The notes under the pieces were generated by a model that worked only from the letters and a program-made list of their open reading frames with translations, was not told the origin of the DNA and made no database searches. DNA of 31,558 bases. It comes from Rickettsiales bacterium. Its GTDB lineage: Bacteria > Pseudomonadota > Alphaproteobacteria > Rickettsiales > UBA998. A program made the position numbers and the translations under genes. This document shows, piece after piece, positions 16,788-25,479 of the stretch (position 1 is the first letter of the stretch; the number at the start of each line of letters is the position of its first letter). Location: contig JAIEPI010000032.1 in the NCBI GenBank assembly GCA_019749855.1, positions 1 to 31,558 on the forward strand, given 5' to 3'.

Positions 16788-18641
16788 ATGAAGGCTTCCG
16801 CCAGCAACCCGTCTCTCTCCCGCGACTTTGTTTTGCTGTCGCTGGTGATTATTGTCTTTTTGGGCGCAGTATCGGTATGGGTCGCCTACCGAACCTATGA
16901 GGATCATTCACAGAACATTATCGGCCACTTAGAGAGCGAATCGCTGCGGGTGGATCGGGCGCTGATTGTTGAAATTGAGAATAGCTCGTATCTTCTGGAA
17001 TCACTGGCACGGCAAATCAGCCAGATTGGGCCGGAAAATCTCAATGGAATTGCACGGTTGTTGCGTTCTTTTAACGATCAAACCCACCGCGATGACGTGT
17101 TTTCATGGATTGATGCGAATCAGCAGGTGGTGGTGAGCAGCAACCGCGGGATTCTGGGCAAATCCATTGATGTTTCGGATCGTGATTACATTAAAAAGGC
17201 CCTCACCGAGCCGTGGAAAATTCAGATTGGCCGCCCCATTCAAGGTCGCGTCTCGGAGCGCTGGGTGCTGCCTATTTGTCTGGGGCTGACCGATTACCGA
17301 GGCAATCATGTCGGCGCGATATTGGCGAGTATCGATATTATTGGCCTGACGGAAGAATTGCGCAAAGTGATCCGTGAGGTGGGTATTGATTTCTCCATCT
17401 ACAGCACCACGCTGAACCCTCTTACGGAGGCCACCGGCAAAAGTATTTTCACGCCACATGAGACAGTGGAAGAGAGCCTGAAGAAAATTGATTTCACCAA
17501 GAAGCCTAACGGCGCGCTCACCCGCGCCACCCTGTTTAAGCCTGATGAACTCTTCACTTTTTATGAGGTTTCAACAGAGTATCCTTACGTGATTGTGGTC
17601 AGCCATGATCCGGCCCTGAGCGCCAAAGTGGTGCGCTCTTCGCTGCGTGGCAAGCTGGCACAGGTTTTCTCGGTGGCGCTTTTACTGGTGACGATTTTAT
17701 GGATCATCCGCACAAAAATCATTAAACCTGTGCTCAATTTGTGCGACATCATCGCCGATATTGCGCGCGGAAAACGCTTCCGTCCGCTGGAGCAGCACGG
17801 GCCGGTCGAAATCGAGATGCTGGCGCAGCAGGTCAAAAAAATTGATGATTATCTTGAGGAGCGGCGCCGCAAAGAAAACGAATTGCTGATGAAAAATCGC
17901 TACCTCACCCGCGTGAAGGAAACAGGCCAGCGCATGGCCCACGCCCGATTAGAATTTTTGCATAGTCTCTCCACTGAACTCGGCCAGCCACTGCAAATTA
18001 TTGAGGAGAGCGTTCAGGCCCTAAAAGATCAGCATTTTGGCCCCCTGCCCAACCGGCGCTACCTTGAGCAAGCCACCCTCATCTATCAAAAAACGCGGGC
18101 GCTGAATCAGATGGTCAGTGATCTGGCCTCCATCTCGGAATCAGAATATGGCACGCTGGTGTTAAATGAAACGCCAGTTGATATCTCTTTTGCCATTCAC
18201 CGCGCCATTCGACTATTTACCGAACAGCCAAACTATAAACATACGGATATTAAGCTGCGGCTGGATGAACAATTACCCAAACTTCTGATTGATGAAGATA
18301 AGCTGAATCAAATTTTATTGCATACCATGGCGAATGCCGTATCACGCTCGGCAAGCGGTAGCAGTATTATCGTTGAAACCTTGATTGATAAAAATCAGCT
18401 GGGTAGCGAGGATTTCGTGGTCATGCTCAAGTTCAATCTTCGTGCCAGTGAAGGCGTCGAATCCACGGCGACTGATGGCACTGAGCCTTCGATGCAAAGC
18501 ATGTACCGCAGTGACGGCATCAGCCTGGCGCTCACACGCATGCTGCTATCATTGCATCAGGGGCGAATCGAGACATCCATCTCGCATAATCAGGTCTGCC
18601 GGATATACTTACGCTTTCCTGACAGCCTGTTTATCCGCTGA
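16788..18641 (+). CDS. Cache-domain sensor with degenerate histidine kinase module (pseudokinase)
   Basis: The 617-residue protein has a first membrane helix at 13-34, an extracytoplasmic double-Cache-like sensor (about 35-285, with FSWIDANQQVVVSSNRGI and the family's SDRDYIKKAL), a second helix at 291-307, a HAMP-like stretch (308-360) and a coiled coil. It then has a HisKA-like helical hairpin and an ATPase-like domain. The H-box reads FLHSLSTELGQPL, so the position of the phospho-accepting His is Thr396. In the ATPase region the N-box keeps only one Asn (LLHTMANAV, Asn516), no D-x-G-x-G (G1) is found, and the G2 position reads SDGISLAL. The fold is still traceable to LHQGRIETS. It is therefore probably not an active kinase. 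No response regulator gene is adjacent; parC is convergent 19 bp away. Confidence 0.85.
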   Translation: MKASASNPSLSRDFVLLSLVIIVFLGAVSVWVAYRTYEDHSQNIIGHLESESLRVDRALIVEIENSSYLLESLARQISQIGPENLNGIARLLRSFNDQTHRDDVFSWIDANQQVVVSSNRGILGKSIDVSDRDYIKKALTEPWKIQIGRPIQGRVSERWVLPICLGLTDYRGNHVGAILASIDIIGLTEELRKVIREVGIDFSIYSTTLNPLTEATGKSIFTPHETVEESLKKIDFTKKPNGALTRATLFKPDELFTFYEVSTEYPYVIVVSHDPALSAKVVRSSLRGKLAQVFSVALLLVTILWIIRTKIIKPVLNLCDIIADIARGKRFRPLEQHGPVEIEMLAQQVKKIDDYLEERRRKENELLMKNRYLTRVKETGQRMAHARLEFLHSLSTELGQPLQIIEESVQALKDQHFGPLPNRRYLEQATLIYQKTRALNQMVSDLASISESEYGTLVLNETPVDISFAIHRAIRLFTEQPNYKHTDIKLRLDEQLPKLLIDEDKLNQILLHTMANAVSRSASGSSIIVETLIDKNQLGSEDFVVMLKFNLRASEGVESTATDGTEPSMQSMYRSDGISLALTRMLLSLHQGRIETSISHNQVCRIYLRFPDSLFIR

Positions 18642-18660
18642 TTCTCTCGCCGTGATGGCG

Positions 18661-20892
18661 TCATGAAAAACGGTTGCTACGCGGAAAACCAACCGGTGGC
18701 AATTTACCCTGCGTCGCGCGATCGGCCAGCCATGGCGTCACATCCGTTTCCGTGCGCACGCGGTCGCCAATCATCCAGCTCAGCCCAGCTGATTTGCTGA
18801 AGACCTTCACATCACTGAGGCGGGCATCTTTCAATTTCATGAGTTGAACCCCCTGCCCTTTACCCATCAACGGTAATTGCGACAATGGGAATGCCAGCAT
18901 TTTTCGGTGCGTGCCGATGGCGGCCACCATATCCTCGTCATTGACGATCTGACACACCACCGCCTTCATGCCTTCACTCAGGCTCAACACCTGCTTGCCG
19001 CCACGGGTGGAGGCCAGAACGGCATCTTCTTCTACCAGAAAACCTTTGCCATGATCGCTGGCCAGCAGCATTTTACGCCCGCCTTCGAACACGTGCATTT
19101 CCACAATGTCGTCCTCGTTTGGCAAATCAATCATCAGCCGCAACGGCTCGCCAAAGCCCTTACCACGTGGCAGCCGATCACCGGTCAGCGTATAGAAACG
19201 GCCATTGCTGGCGAAAAACAGGATTTTATCGGTAGTGCGTGCTTTGAGCATACACGCCATTTCATCGCCTTCTTTGAACTTCAAATCGTCAAAGCTATCG
19301 AAATGCCCTTTGAACGCACGTATCCAGCCCATTTTGGAATAGACAATGGTGATGGGCTCTTTCTCAATGAAGGCTTCAATCGAAATTTCCACAGCCGAAG
19401 GTGCGTCTGCAAATTCCGTTCGCCGACGGCCCAATTCATCATCGCCGCCAAATTGTTTTTGCACGTCTTTGATCTCAGCACGGATGACTCTGCGCGCTTC
19501 TTTTTCATCATCAATGATGAGCTGCAACTGTTCTTTTTCTTTGAGCAGCGCGTCCTGCTCGCGCTTGATTTCAATTTCTTCCAGCTTGCGTAAACTCCGC
19601 AGGCGCATATTGAGGATCGCTTCCACCTGACGATCACTCAATTTCCATTTTTTCATCATCACCGGTTTCGGCTCGTCTTCCTCACGAATAATGCGGATGA
19701 CTTCGTCGATATTCAGGTATGCTACCAGTAAGCCGCCCAGCACCTCGAGGCGATCAGCGATTTTAGACAGCCGGTAACGCGAGCGGCGCTCAAGCACCAC
19801 AAAACGATGCTCGAGAAATGCCTCAAGCAGCTGTCGCAGATTCATCACCTGCGGCATACCTTTCGCCGTCAGCACATTCAGATTCAGACTAAAGCGCGTT
19901 TGCAGGTCAGTGACTTTGAATAATGACTCCATCAACATCTCTGCGTCAACGGAGCGCGATTTTGGCTCCAGCACCACACGCATTGTTTCAGCGGATTCAT
20001 CACGGATATTGCCCACCAGCGGCAATTTTTTATTGCGGAACAATTCGGCTATATGCTCAATGAGGCGCGATTTTGGCACCTGATAGGGGATCTCCGTAAT
20101 CACGATCTGGTAGAGACCATGGCTGAGATTTTCTTTCTCCCAGCGCGCACGCACACGGATGCTGCCGCGCCCTGTTTCGTAAGCCTGACGAATCACCGCT
20201 GGGTTTTCCGCGATGAATCCTCCGGTCGGAAAGTCTGGCCCGGGAATCACCTCTAACAACTCCGCCACCGAGGCTGACGGTTTGCGCAACAGCAGCAAAA
20301 GCCCCTCGCATAATTCACCGATGTTATGTGGCGGAATGCTGGTGGCCATGCCCACGGCAATACCTTCCGAGCCATTGGCCAGCAAATTCGGCACGCTGGC
20401 CGGAAGCACCACCGGTTCATGATCCTCGCCATCATAGGTGGCGCGGAAATCGACTGTATCGGCATCAATCCCCTCGAGCAGCGCCATCGCTATCGCCGTT
20501 AAGCGAGCCTCCGTATAACGCATGGCCGCGGCATTATCACCATCGACGGAGCCGAAATTGCCCTGACCATCGACCAAGGGATAGCGGACCGCAAAGGTCT
20601 GCGCGAGCCGCACCAGCGTATCATACACCGCGGAATCACCATGCGGGTGGTATTTACCAATGACATCCCCCACCACACGCGCACATTTTTTGTAGCCAGA
20701 ATCGGGATCCAGCTTGAGCTGCAGCATGGCATACAGCAAACGGCGATGCACTGGCTTGAGACCATCGCGAACATCCGGCAGTGAGCGCGCCGTGATGGTT
20801 GAGAGCGCGTAAGCAAGATAGCGCTCCGAGAGCGCATCTTTGAAGGGAATCAGTTTTATCGTGTCTTGGGCGGGAGGATTGACTTTAGCCAC
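18661..20892 (-). CDS. parC: DNA topoisomerase IV subunit A
   Basis: This is the DNA-cleaving subunit of topoisomerase IV, which with ParE decatenates replicated chromosomes. At 743 residues it has the usual alphaproteobacterial ParC length. The catalytic tyrosine is Tyr126 in AAAMRYTEARL. The quinolone-determining region reads HPHGDSAVYD, with the wild-type-like Ser87 and Asp91. The IPPHNIGELC helix, a coiled-coil gate near 380-460 and a shortened C-terminal beta-propeller follow. No GyrA-box (QRRGGKG) is present, and the C-terminal GFPRSNRF ending matches alphaproteobacterial ParC, so GyrA is disfavoured. It starts 22 bp after recO and is probably the last gene of the long minus-strand run. 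Confidence 0.95.
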   Translation of the reverse strand: MAKVNPPAQDTIKLIPFKDALSERYLAYALSTITARSLPDVRDGLKPVHRRLLYAMLQLKLDPDSGYKKCARVVGDVIGKYHPHGDSAVYDTLVRLAQTFAVRYPLVDGQGNFGSVDGDNAAAMRYTEARLTAIAMALLEGIDADTVDFRATYDGEDHEPVVLPASVPNLLANGSEGIAVGMATSIPPHNIGELCEGLLLLLRKPSASVAELLEVIPGPDFPTGGFIAENPAVIRQAYETGRGSIRVRARWEKENLSHGLYQIVITEIPYQVPKSRLIEHIAELFRNKKLPLVGNIRDESAETMRVVLEPKSRSVDAEMLMESLFKVTDLQTRFSLNLNVLTAKGMPQVMNLRQLLEAFLEHRFVVLERRSRYRLSKIADRLEVLGGLLVAYLNIDEVIRIIREEDEPKPVMMKKWKLSDRQVEAILNMRLRSLRKLEEIEIKREQDALLKEKEQLQLIIDDEKEARRVIRAEIKDVQKQFGGDDELGRRRTEFADAPSAVEISIEAFIEKEPITIVYSKMGWIRAFKGHFDSFDDLKFKEGDEMACMLKARTTDKILFFASNGRFYTLTGDRLPRGKGFGEPLRLMIDLPNEDDIVEMHVFEGGRKMLLASDHGKGFLVEEDAVLASTRGGKQVLSLSEGMKAVVCQIVNDEDMVAAIGTHRKMLAFPLSQLPLMGKGQGVQLMKLKDARLSDVKVFSKSAGLSWMIGDRVRTETDVTPWLADRATQGKLPPVGFPRSNRFS

Positions 20893-20914
20893 GCAATTCT
20901 CATGTTTGTAAGGT

Positions 20915-21670
20915 TCATGCCTCGGTCGCCAGTACCTGCGACACCAGTACCACCAGCCTCTCGCGGGCCACAGGCATCTGCTTGCCCGTTGGCATCAGCA
21001 TCCAATGTTCGAGAAAATAGCCGCTCATGCGAAGCGCGTCAAGGATTTCTGCGGTTTTTACCGTCTCATTCACCATCGATTCTCCCAGTAAAAAAGCGGG
21101 CAGTGGTAACATTTTGGCATGATACGCCCGTCCTGCTGATTCACTCACGGCGCGACCTGATTTCGGCGAGACATAGCACAGCGACTCAGAGACCCCTGTA
21201 CTTACACACGTGCTCAAATCTAATCCATAGCCCGCTTCCTGAAGCAACGTTAATTCAAAACGCGCATAATCACTGAGCCACTCCGCCGAGGGATCACGTG
21301 CGATACGTCCCAGTAAGTGATGTGTATGATCGTAAATCAATGGGTGCGGATCATTTTCCAATACGGCCAGTCGTAGCAGGCTCGTCATCGAGTGCAGTGC
21401 CGTTAGCCCGAGCGAACTATTCATGGCAAAAGCTGCCACCGGCATCACCATTTCCACTTGTACATTACCCATGTGTTCTGACAGGCGTGCGGACCAACGC
21501 CCCTGCACAATATTGCCGACCTGATAGACACCGCGCTGCTTCCGACCCGCGCCTCCCTGCGCGATGCTTCGGATGATGCCGTGGGTACGTGAAAAAAGAC
21601 AAACGATGGCGGCGGATTCAGAATATTTTGTCGCGCCCAGCACCACACACTCATCTTCCCAATGCATCAT
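20915..21670 (-). CDS. recO: DNA repair protein RecO
   Basis: RecO works with RecR (and RecF) to load RecA on SSB-coated single strands and anneals complementary strands. The 251-residue protein has the N-terminal OB fold (WEDECVVLGATKYSESAAIVCLFSRTHGIIRSIAQGGAGRK, broken here only for reference to residues 4-45) and a helical C-terminal domain. The segment YVSPKSGRAVSESAGRAYHAKMLPLP (about 166-190) is characteristic of alphaproteobacterial RecO. The zinc-finger cysteines of some RecO proteins are incomplete here. Two successive ATG codons form the start. It lies between pepF (51 bp upstream) and parC (22 bp downstream) on the same strand. Confidence 0.93.
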   Translation of the reverse strand: MMHWEDECVVLGATKYSESAAIVCLFSRTHGIIRSIAQGGAGRKQRGVYQVGNIVQGRWSARLSEHMGNVQVEMVMPVAAFAMNSSLGLTALHSMTSLLRLAVLENDPHPLIYDHTHHLLGRIARDPSAEWLSDYARFELTLLQEAGYGLDLSTCVSTGVSESLCYVSPKSGRAVSESAGRAYHAKMLPLPAFLLGESMVNETVKTAEILDALRMSGYFLEHWMLMPTGKQMPVARERLVVLVSQVLATEA

Positions 21671-21721
21671 GATGTCATACGCTTGCGTAAGATGATGGTT
21701 CGTCGCTGTCTGGCAAACCGC

Positions 21722-23506
21722 TTAGGCCATCGCCTCAAGTTGGTCGATATATCCAGAAATAATATTCAGACCTTCCTGCCAGAAGGCAGGTTTCGAAATA
21801 TCAATCCCAAAGGGGGCCAGCAACTCTTTATGGCGAAGTGTGCCACCGGTACGCAGCATCTCGAGATATTTCTTTTCAAACTGCTTCGCGTGGCCCGCCT
21901 GAACTTCTTTCTGATAAATCGCGTAGAGTGAATTCACCAGACAATCGCCAAACGCGTAGGCATAGACATAAAAAGGCGAATGAATGAAATGCGGAATATA
22001 CGTCCAGTAATGTGCATACTCAGGGGCAAAGCGGATTGACGGCCCCAGACTTTCCTTCTGGATCGCCAGCCAGATTTCCCCCAGACGCGCCACGGTGAGT
22101 TCACCCTGCTTACGCTCATCATGCACGCGGCGTTCAAACTCACAAAAGGCAATTTGCCGCACCACGGTATTGAGCATATCCTCGACTTTTGAGGCAATCA
22201 GCACTTTGCGGCGTGACGCTTTTTTCTCACGGCGCAATATTTCCTGAAACACTAACTGCTCACCAAAGACCGAAGCAGTCTCCGCCAGAGTCAGAGGCGT
22301 ATCCGACATCAACGCCCCTTGCTGCGCTGACAACACCTGATGCACACCATGCCCCAGTTCGTGGGCCAGCGTCATCACGTCACGGGTTTTTCCCTGAAAA
22401 TTAACCAGCAGATAGGGGTGGGCGGAAGGCACGGTGGGATGCGCAAACGCACCAGGCGATTTTCCCGTACGCACCGGTACATCAATCCAGTTTTTATCAA
22501 AAAACTGGCGACCAATTTTAGCCAGTTCCGGCGAGAAGGCGGCGTAGGATTCCAGCACGATCGCTCGGGCTTCCTCCCATTGATACGAAGATTCATCCTT
22601 ACCCGGCAGTGGGGCGTTGCGATCCCAATAATCAAGTTTCTTCTGACCAAACCAGCGCGCCTTTAGGGCATAATAGCGGTGCGCGAGATTTGGATAGTTT
22701 TTCTCCACCGTCGAAATCAGCGCCTCGACCACCTTGTCTTCCACCTGATTGCTCACATTACGCGACGAAATCGGCTTGGCAAAACCGCGCCAGCGATCCT
22801 CAATGTCTTTGTCTTTAGCCAGCGTGTTCGTAATCAGCGCGAATACATGCGCATGTTGTCCAAACACACGGCCAATTACCTTGGCCGCCGCCTTACGCAT
22901 CTCAGGTTTCGGTGAGGAGAGGCAATGCATCGCCTCCGCTGAGGAGAGTTTTTTGCCATCAATCACAAAGTCCAGCTTGGCGATGGTTTCATCAAACAAG
23001 CGCGACCAGGCACTGCGACCAGTCACATGCTTATCATGCAGTATTTGCTCCAGCTCATCCGAAAGCTGGAACGCACGATAGGCGCGCACTTCACGAATCC
23101 ACGGCCAGTATCGATCCAATTCTTTGGAGAGGCCCGACATGGCTTCAAGTTTTTTATCGCTTATTTTATTTAGCTCCAGCGCAAAAAAGAGCGTATGCGC
23201 GCTGATGTCTGTTAGTGCTTCGCTGCTATTTTGATAGAACTGAGCAATCTCAGCGTCCATCATATTCGCGGCATAGACAAGCTGGGCATAACTGCCAATG
23301 CGACCAAGCAAATCACTGAGCGAATCATAAGCGGCAATGGCCTCGCCTAAGGCCTTTGCGTCCAGCTTTTGAACCATGCCCTTATGTGATTTCTCAAAAG
23401 CGGCGGCAAGTTGGCGGGCACGCTTGATGTCGCGAGAAATACTCGGATCGCTGATACCTTTATAAAGATCGCTCAAATCCCAGGATGGCAGTGCGGCCTT
23501 CGCCAT
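21722..23506 (-). CDS. pepF: Oligoendopeptidase F (M3 family)
   Basis: This cytoplasmic zinc peptidase degrades short peptides. The 594-residue length is typical for the M3B subfamily. The zinc site is HELGH (His382-Glu383...His386), in the context TLAHELGHGVHQVL, with the distal glutamate in the following helix (LAETASVFGEQLV). The C-terminal substrate-region segment YAHYWTYIPHFIHSPFYVYAYAFGDCLVNSLY is also typical of PepF, with conserved H-F-x-x-x-F-Y-x-Y. It follows the anchored unknown protein by 8 bp, so the two genes are almost certainly co-transcribed. Confidence 0.95.
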   Translation of the reverse strand: MAKAALPSWDLSDLYKGISDPSISRDIKRARQLAAAFEKSHKGMVQKLDAKALGEAIAAYDSLSDLLGRIGSYAQLVYAANMMDAEIAQFYQNSSEALTDISAHTLFFALELNKISDKKLEAMSGLSKELDRYWPWIREVRAYRAFQLSDELEQILHDKHVTGRSAWSRLFDETIAKLDFVIDGKKLSSAEAMHCLSSPKPEMRKAAAKVIGRVFGQHAHVFALITNTLAKDKDIEDRWRGFAKPISSRNVSNQVEDKVVEALISTVEKNYPNLAHRYYALKARWFGQKKLDYWDRNAPLPGKDESSYQWEEARAIVLESYAAFSPELAKIGRQFFDKNWIDVPVRTGKSPGAFAHPTVPSAHPYLLVNFQGKTRDVMTLAHELGHGVHQVLSAQQGALMSDTPLTLAETASVFGEQLVFQEILRREKKASRRKVLIASKVEDMLNTVVRQIAFCEFERRVHDERKQGELTVARLGEIWLAIQKESLGPSIRFAPEYAHYWTYIPHFIHSPFYVYAYAFGDCLVNSLYAIYQKEVQAGHAKQFEKKYLEMLRTGGTLRHKELLAPFGIDISKPAFWQEGLNIISGYIDQLEAMA

Positions 23507-23514
23507 AAATGCCT

Positions 23515-25044
23515 CTATTGGGTTGGGGCTTTTTCGCCATCAGAAATGGGGGCACCACTTCCAACTGGCGGAACCACGGCATCCTCCTCAGGCTTCGCCT
23601 GCGGCGCGAGCGATTCCTTTGCTGGAATTTCAGCGGGTGGCACCGCATCAGGATTTTCATCCGCTGCAGGAGTAGCATTGGGCGACTGTGCCTCAGGCGC
23701 TGACGCTGGCTGCGTTTCATCAGGGGATGGGCTGGACGGCGCAGCGGCAGATGGCACGGCTGCTGATGGCAAAGCAACAGGAAGCGGCAGATCAGAGCTG
23801 GCCTGATGCAAAAGCTGCGAAAGCAACACCGCCGTGAATTCCTCAAACGTCAAGTCACCCAGATAAAACGGGCCATTTGGCTCACGCTTCAGGGGAATGG
23901 TGAGGGTGTCATTGTCGCCCTTCCATTGCGGGGCCATGCGCGCAATCATGGTTTTAACAATATCCTGTGGGATGTTACTGAGGTAGCTGGTGCGTGACAA
24001 TGCATCCAGAAGCTGTTTGGGATTTTCCACCTGAAGTGTTGCATTACCAAATGGCATGATCTCATTTTGCAATTGACGCAGCCGCGCTTTCGCCAGAAGC
24101 TTGCCCGAAGGCGTATCCACCAGCAATGTCTCCAGCGTGATGTTGCGGTCATGGCCTAACGACAGATTCAGCGGCTCGCCATTCACCAGTGTAGGCTCCT
24201 CAAACTCCACATCCAGACGCGCATTCATCACGCCAAGCGGCTCTAATGGACCGTTGGTGGTGATGCCATGCAGTGTTAGCTGATAATGGGTGAGCAGCGA
24301 GCCATTCTCGCTGGCGCTCTCCATGATGCTTTCAAAATTCGCGATATTGACCGTTCGATCGTTGCGCTTCATGCCCAGCAGTTTGATCTGCGCTTCCTGC
24401 GTGTAGGTGCCTTTATCGAGATCAACCATGCCATAGATTTTAGACTGCGGCCCGAAACTAAAATCGGTCGTTGAAATGACGGCGTCTGACTGACGTCCCA
24501 ACCGCTCCATTGACATGTGCGGTGGTGTCAACAAAGTGTAGGCAATGCCGCTACCGCTATCATTTTTGTAATCCTCTACCACCATTTCAATGGGCTCACC
24601 TGCCACCAGACGAGTACGCACATCCGCAGTGGTGTAAAGCAATGGCTCGGTCAGAATGACGCTCAGGCCACCGCCCATAATATCAGGGTCAAGATAGAGG
24701 ACATCAGTGCTCAGCACGCGCGCCTGATCCGGCGAATCCTGTGGAATTGCCGAGAGAGAGACATTACGCACCGCCGCACGTTTTGAAAAAAGACTGCCTT
24801 CAATATCGATGGCATCATAATCCAGTGTGAGCACATAGCCTTGCTCAGCCGCCATTTCTGAGGCAACCCGCGCCCATTCGGCCAAACGCTTCTGCGCCAG
24901 TTTTTTATCAATGCCAGAATGCGACGCAAAAAACCCAATAATCACCAGCACGACAATCGCCGCAATGAACAGTGCAACACCGCTACCAGCCGCCCGCCGC
25001 TTCAAGCGTGAATCGTTTGTGGCGCTATGGGTCGTTTCGTCCAT
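23515..25044 (-). CDS. Unknown anchored protein with long Pro/Ala-rich tail (possibly DUF2125/DUF945-like)
   Basis: Residues 1-22 are polar, 23-43 form a single membrane helix, and the rest should be periplasmic. Residues 45-410 are rich in short beta-strand-like segments. The opening (AEWARVASEMAAEQGYVLTLDYDAIDIEG) resembles the start of periplasmic DUF2125/DUF945 proteins, in which an alpha-helix is followed by repeated amphipathic strands as in AsmA-like lipid-handling folds. The family assignment is tentative. The last ~95 residues (about 415-509) are dominated by Pro, Ala, Ser and Glu and look disordered. GAGGAAA six bases before the ATG supports the start. It lies 21 bp after fdx and 8 bp before pepF. 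Confidence 0.72.
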   Translation of the reverse strand: MDETTHSATNDSRLKRRAAGSGVALFIAAIVVLVIIGFFASHSGIDKKLAQKRLAEWARVASEMAAEQGYVLTLDYDAIDIEGSLFSKRAAVRNVSLSAIPQDSPDQARVLSTDVLYLDPDIMGGGLSVILTEPLLYTTADVRTRLVAGEPIEMVVEDYKNDSGSGIAYTLLTPPHMSMERLGRQSDAVISTTDFSFGPQSKIYGMVDLDKGTYTQEAQIKLLGMKRNDRTVNIANFESIMESASENGSLLTHYQLTLHGITTNGPLEPLGVMNARLDVEFEEPTLVNGEPLNLSLGHDRNITLETLLVDTPSGKLLAKARLRQLQNEIMPFGNATLQVENPKQLLDALSRTSYLSNIPQDIVKTMIARMAPQWKGDNDTLTIPLKREPNGPFYLGDLTFEEFTAVLLSQLLHQASSDLPLPVALPSAAVPSAAAPSSPSPDETQPASAPEAQSPNATPAADENPDAVPPAEIPAKESLAPQAKPEEDAVVPPVGSGAPISDGEKAPTQ

Positions 25045-25065
25045 GATTTTCCTCGTTTTTATGTA

Positions 25066-25404
25066 TCAGCTTTTATCAACCATCATGTTGCGAGTCGCTG
25101 AAGGAAGTATAACCTTCAGGCCATTCAGCGCGTCACTCATGATGATCTGGCATCCAAGTCGTGAAGTATGGGTAAGCCCAAAAGCGAGGTCAAGCATATC
25201 CTCCTCATCTTCCGATGCTTCTTTCAACATAGCATAATGTTGTGGGTCCACGATCACATGACAGGTGGAGCAAGCCAGCGAACCCTCGCAAGCCCCTTCC
25301 AGAGGGATTTCATTTTTATGGGCAATTTCGAGAACAGACACACCGTTGGGCGCATCCACTTGCTGCTCATGGCCATCCGGATATACAAAAGTCATGGTAG
25401 GCAT
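25066..25404 (-). CDS. fdx: ISC-type 2Fe-2S ferredoxin
   Basis: This 112-residue electron carrier supports Fe-S assembly on IscU. The cluster ligands are Cys39, Cys45, Cys48 and Cys85, in GACEGSLACSTCHV and RLGCQI, the C-x5-C-x2-C...C spacing of adrenodoxin/Fdx-type ferredoxins. The start ATG is preceded by a strong AGGAGGG. It closes the isc cluster, 75 bp downstream of hscA, as in other isc operons. Confidence 0.96.
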   Translation of the reverse strand: MPTMTFVYPDGHEQQVDAPNGVSVLEIAHKNEIPLEGACEGSLACSTCHVIVDPQHYAMLKEASEDEEDMLDLAFGLTHTSRLGCQIIMSDALNGLKVILPSATRNMMVDKS

Positions 25405-25479
25405 CGTCGAGTTCCCTCCTGATCGTCATAATGGCAAAGCACTGGCAACCACCGTGCGGCGCATGGCCCCATCATGCTG

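Noticed and set aside
18877..19593. Open frame (238 codons) antisense to parC
   Set aside because: It overlaps the conserved parC C-terminal region, and the translated sequence is Phe/His-rich without domains.
18661..20892. Gyrase subunit A instead of ParC
   Set aside because: The quinolone region resembles GyrA, but there is no GyrA-box, the protein is only 743 residues, and the C-terminal GFPRSNRF ending is that of alphaproteobacterial ParC.
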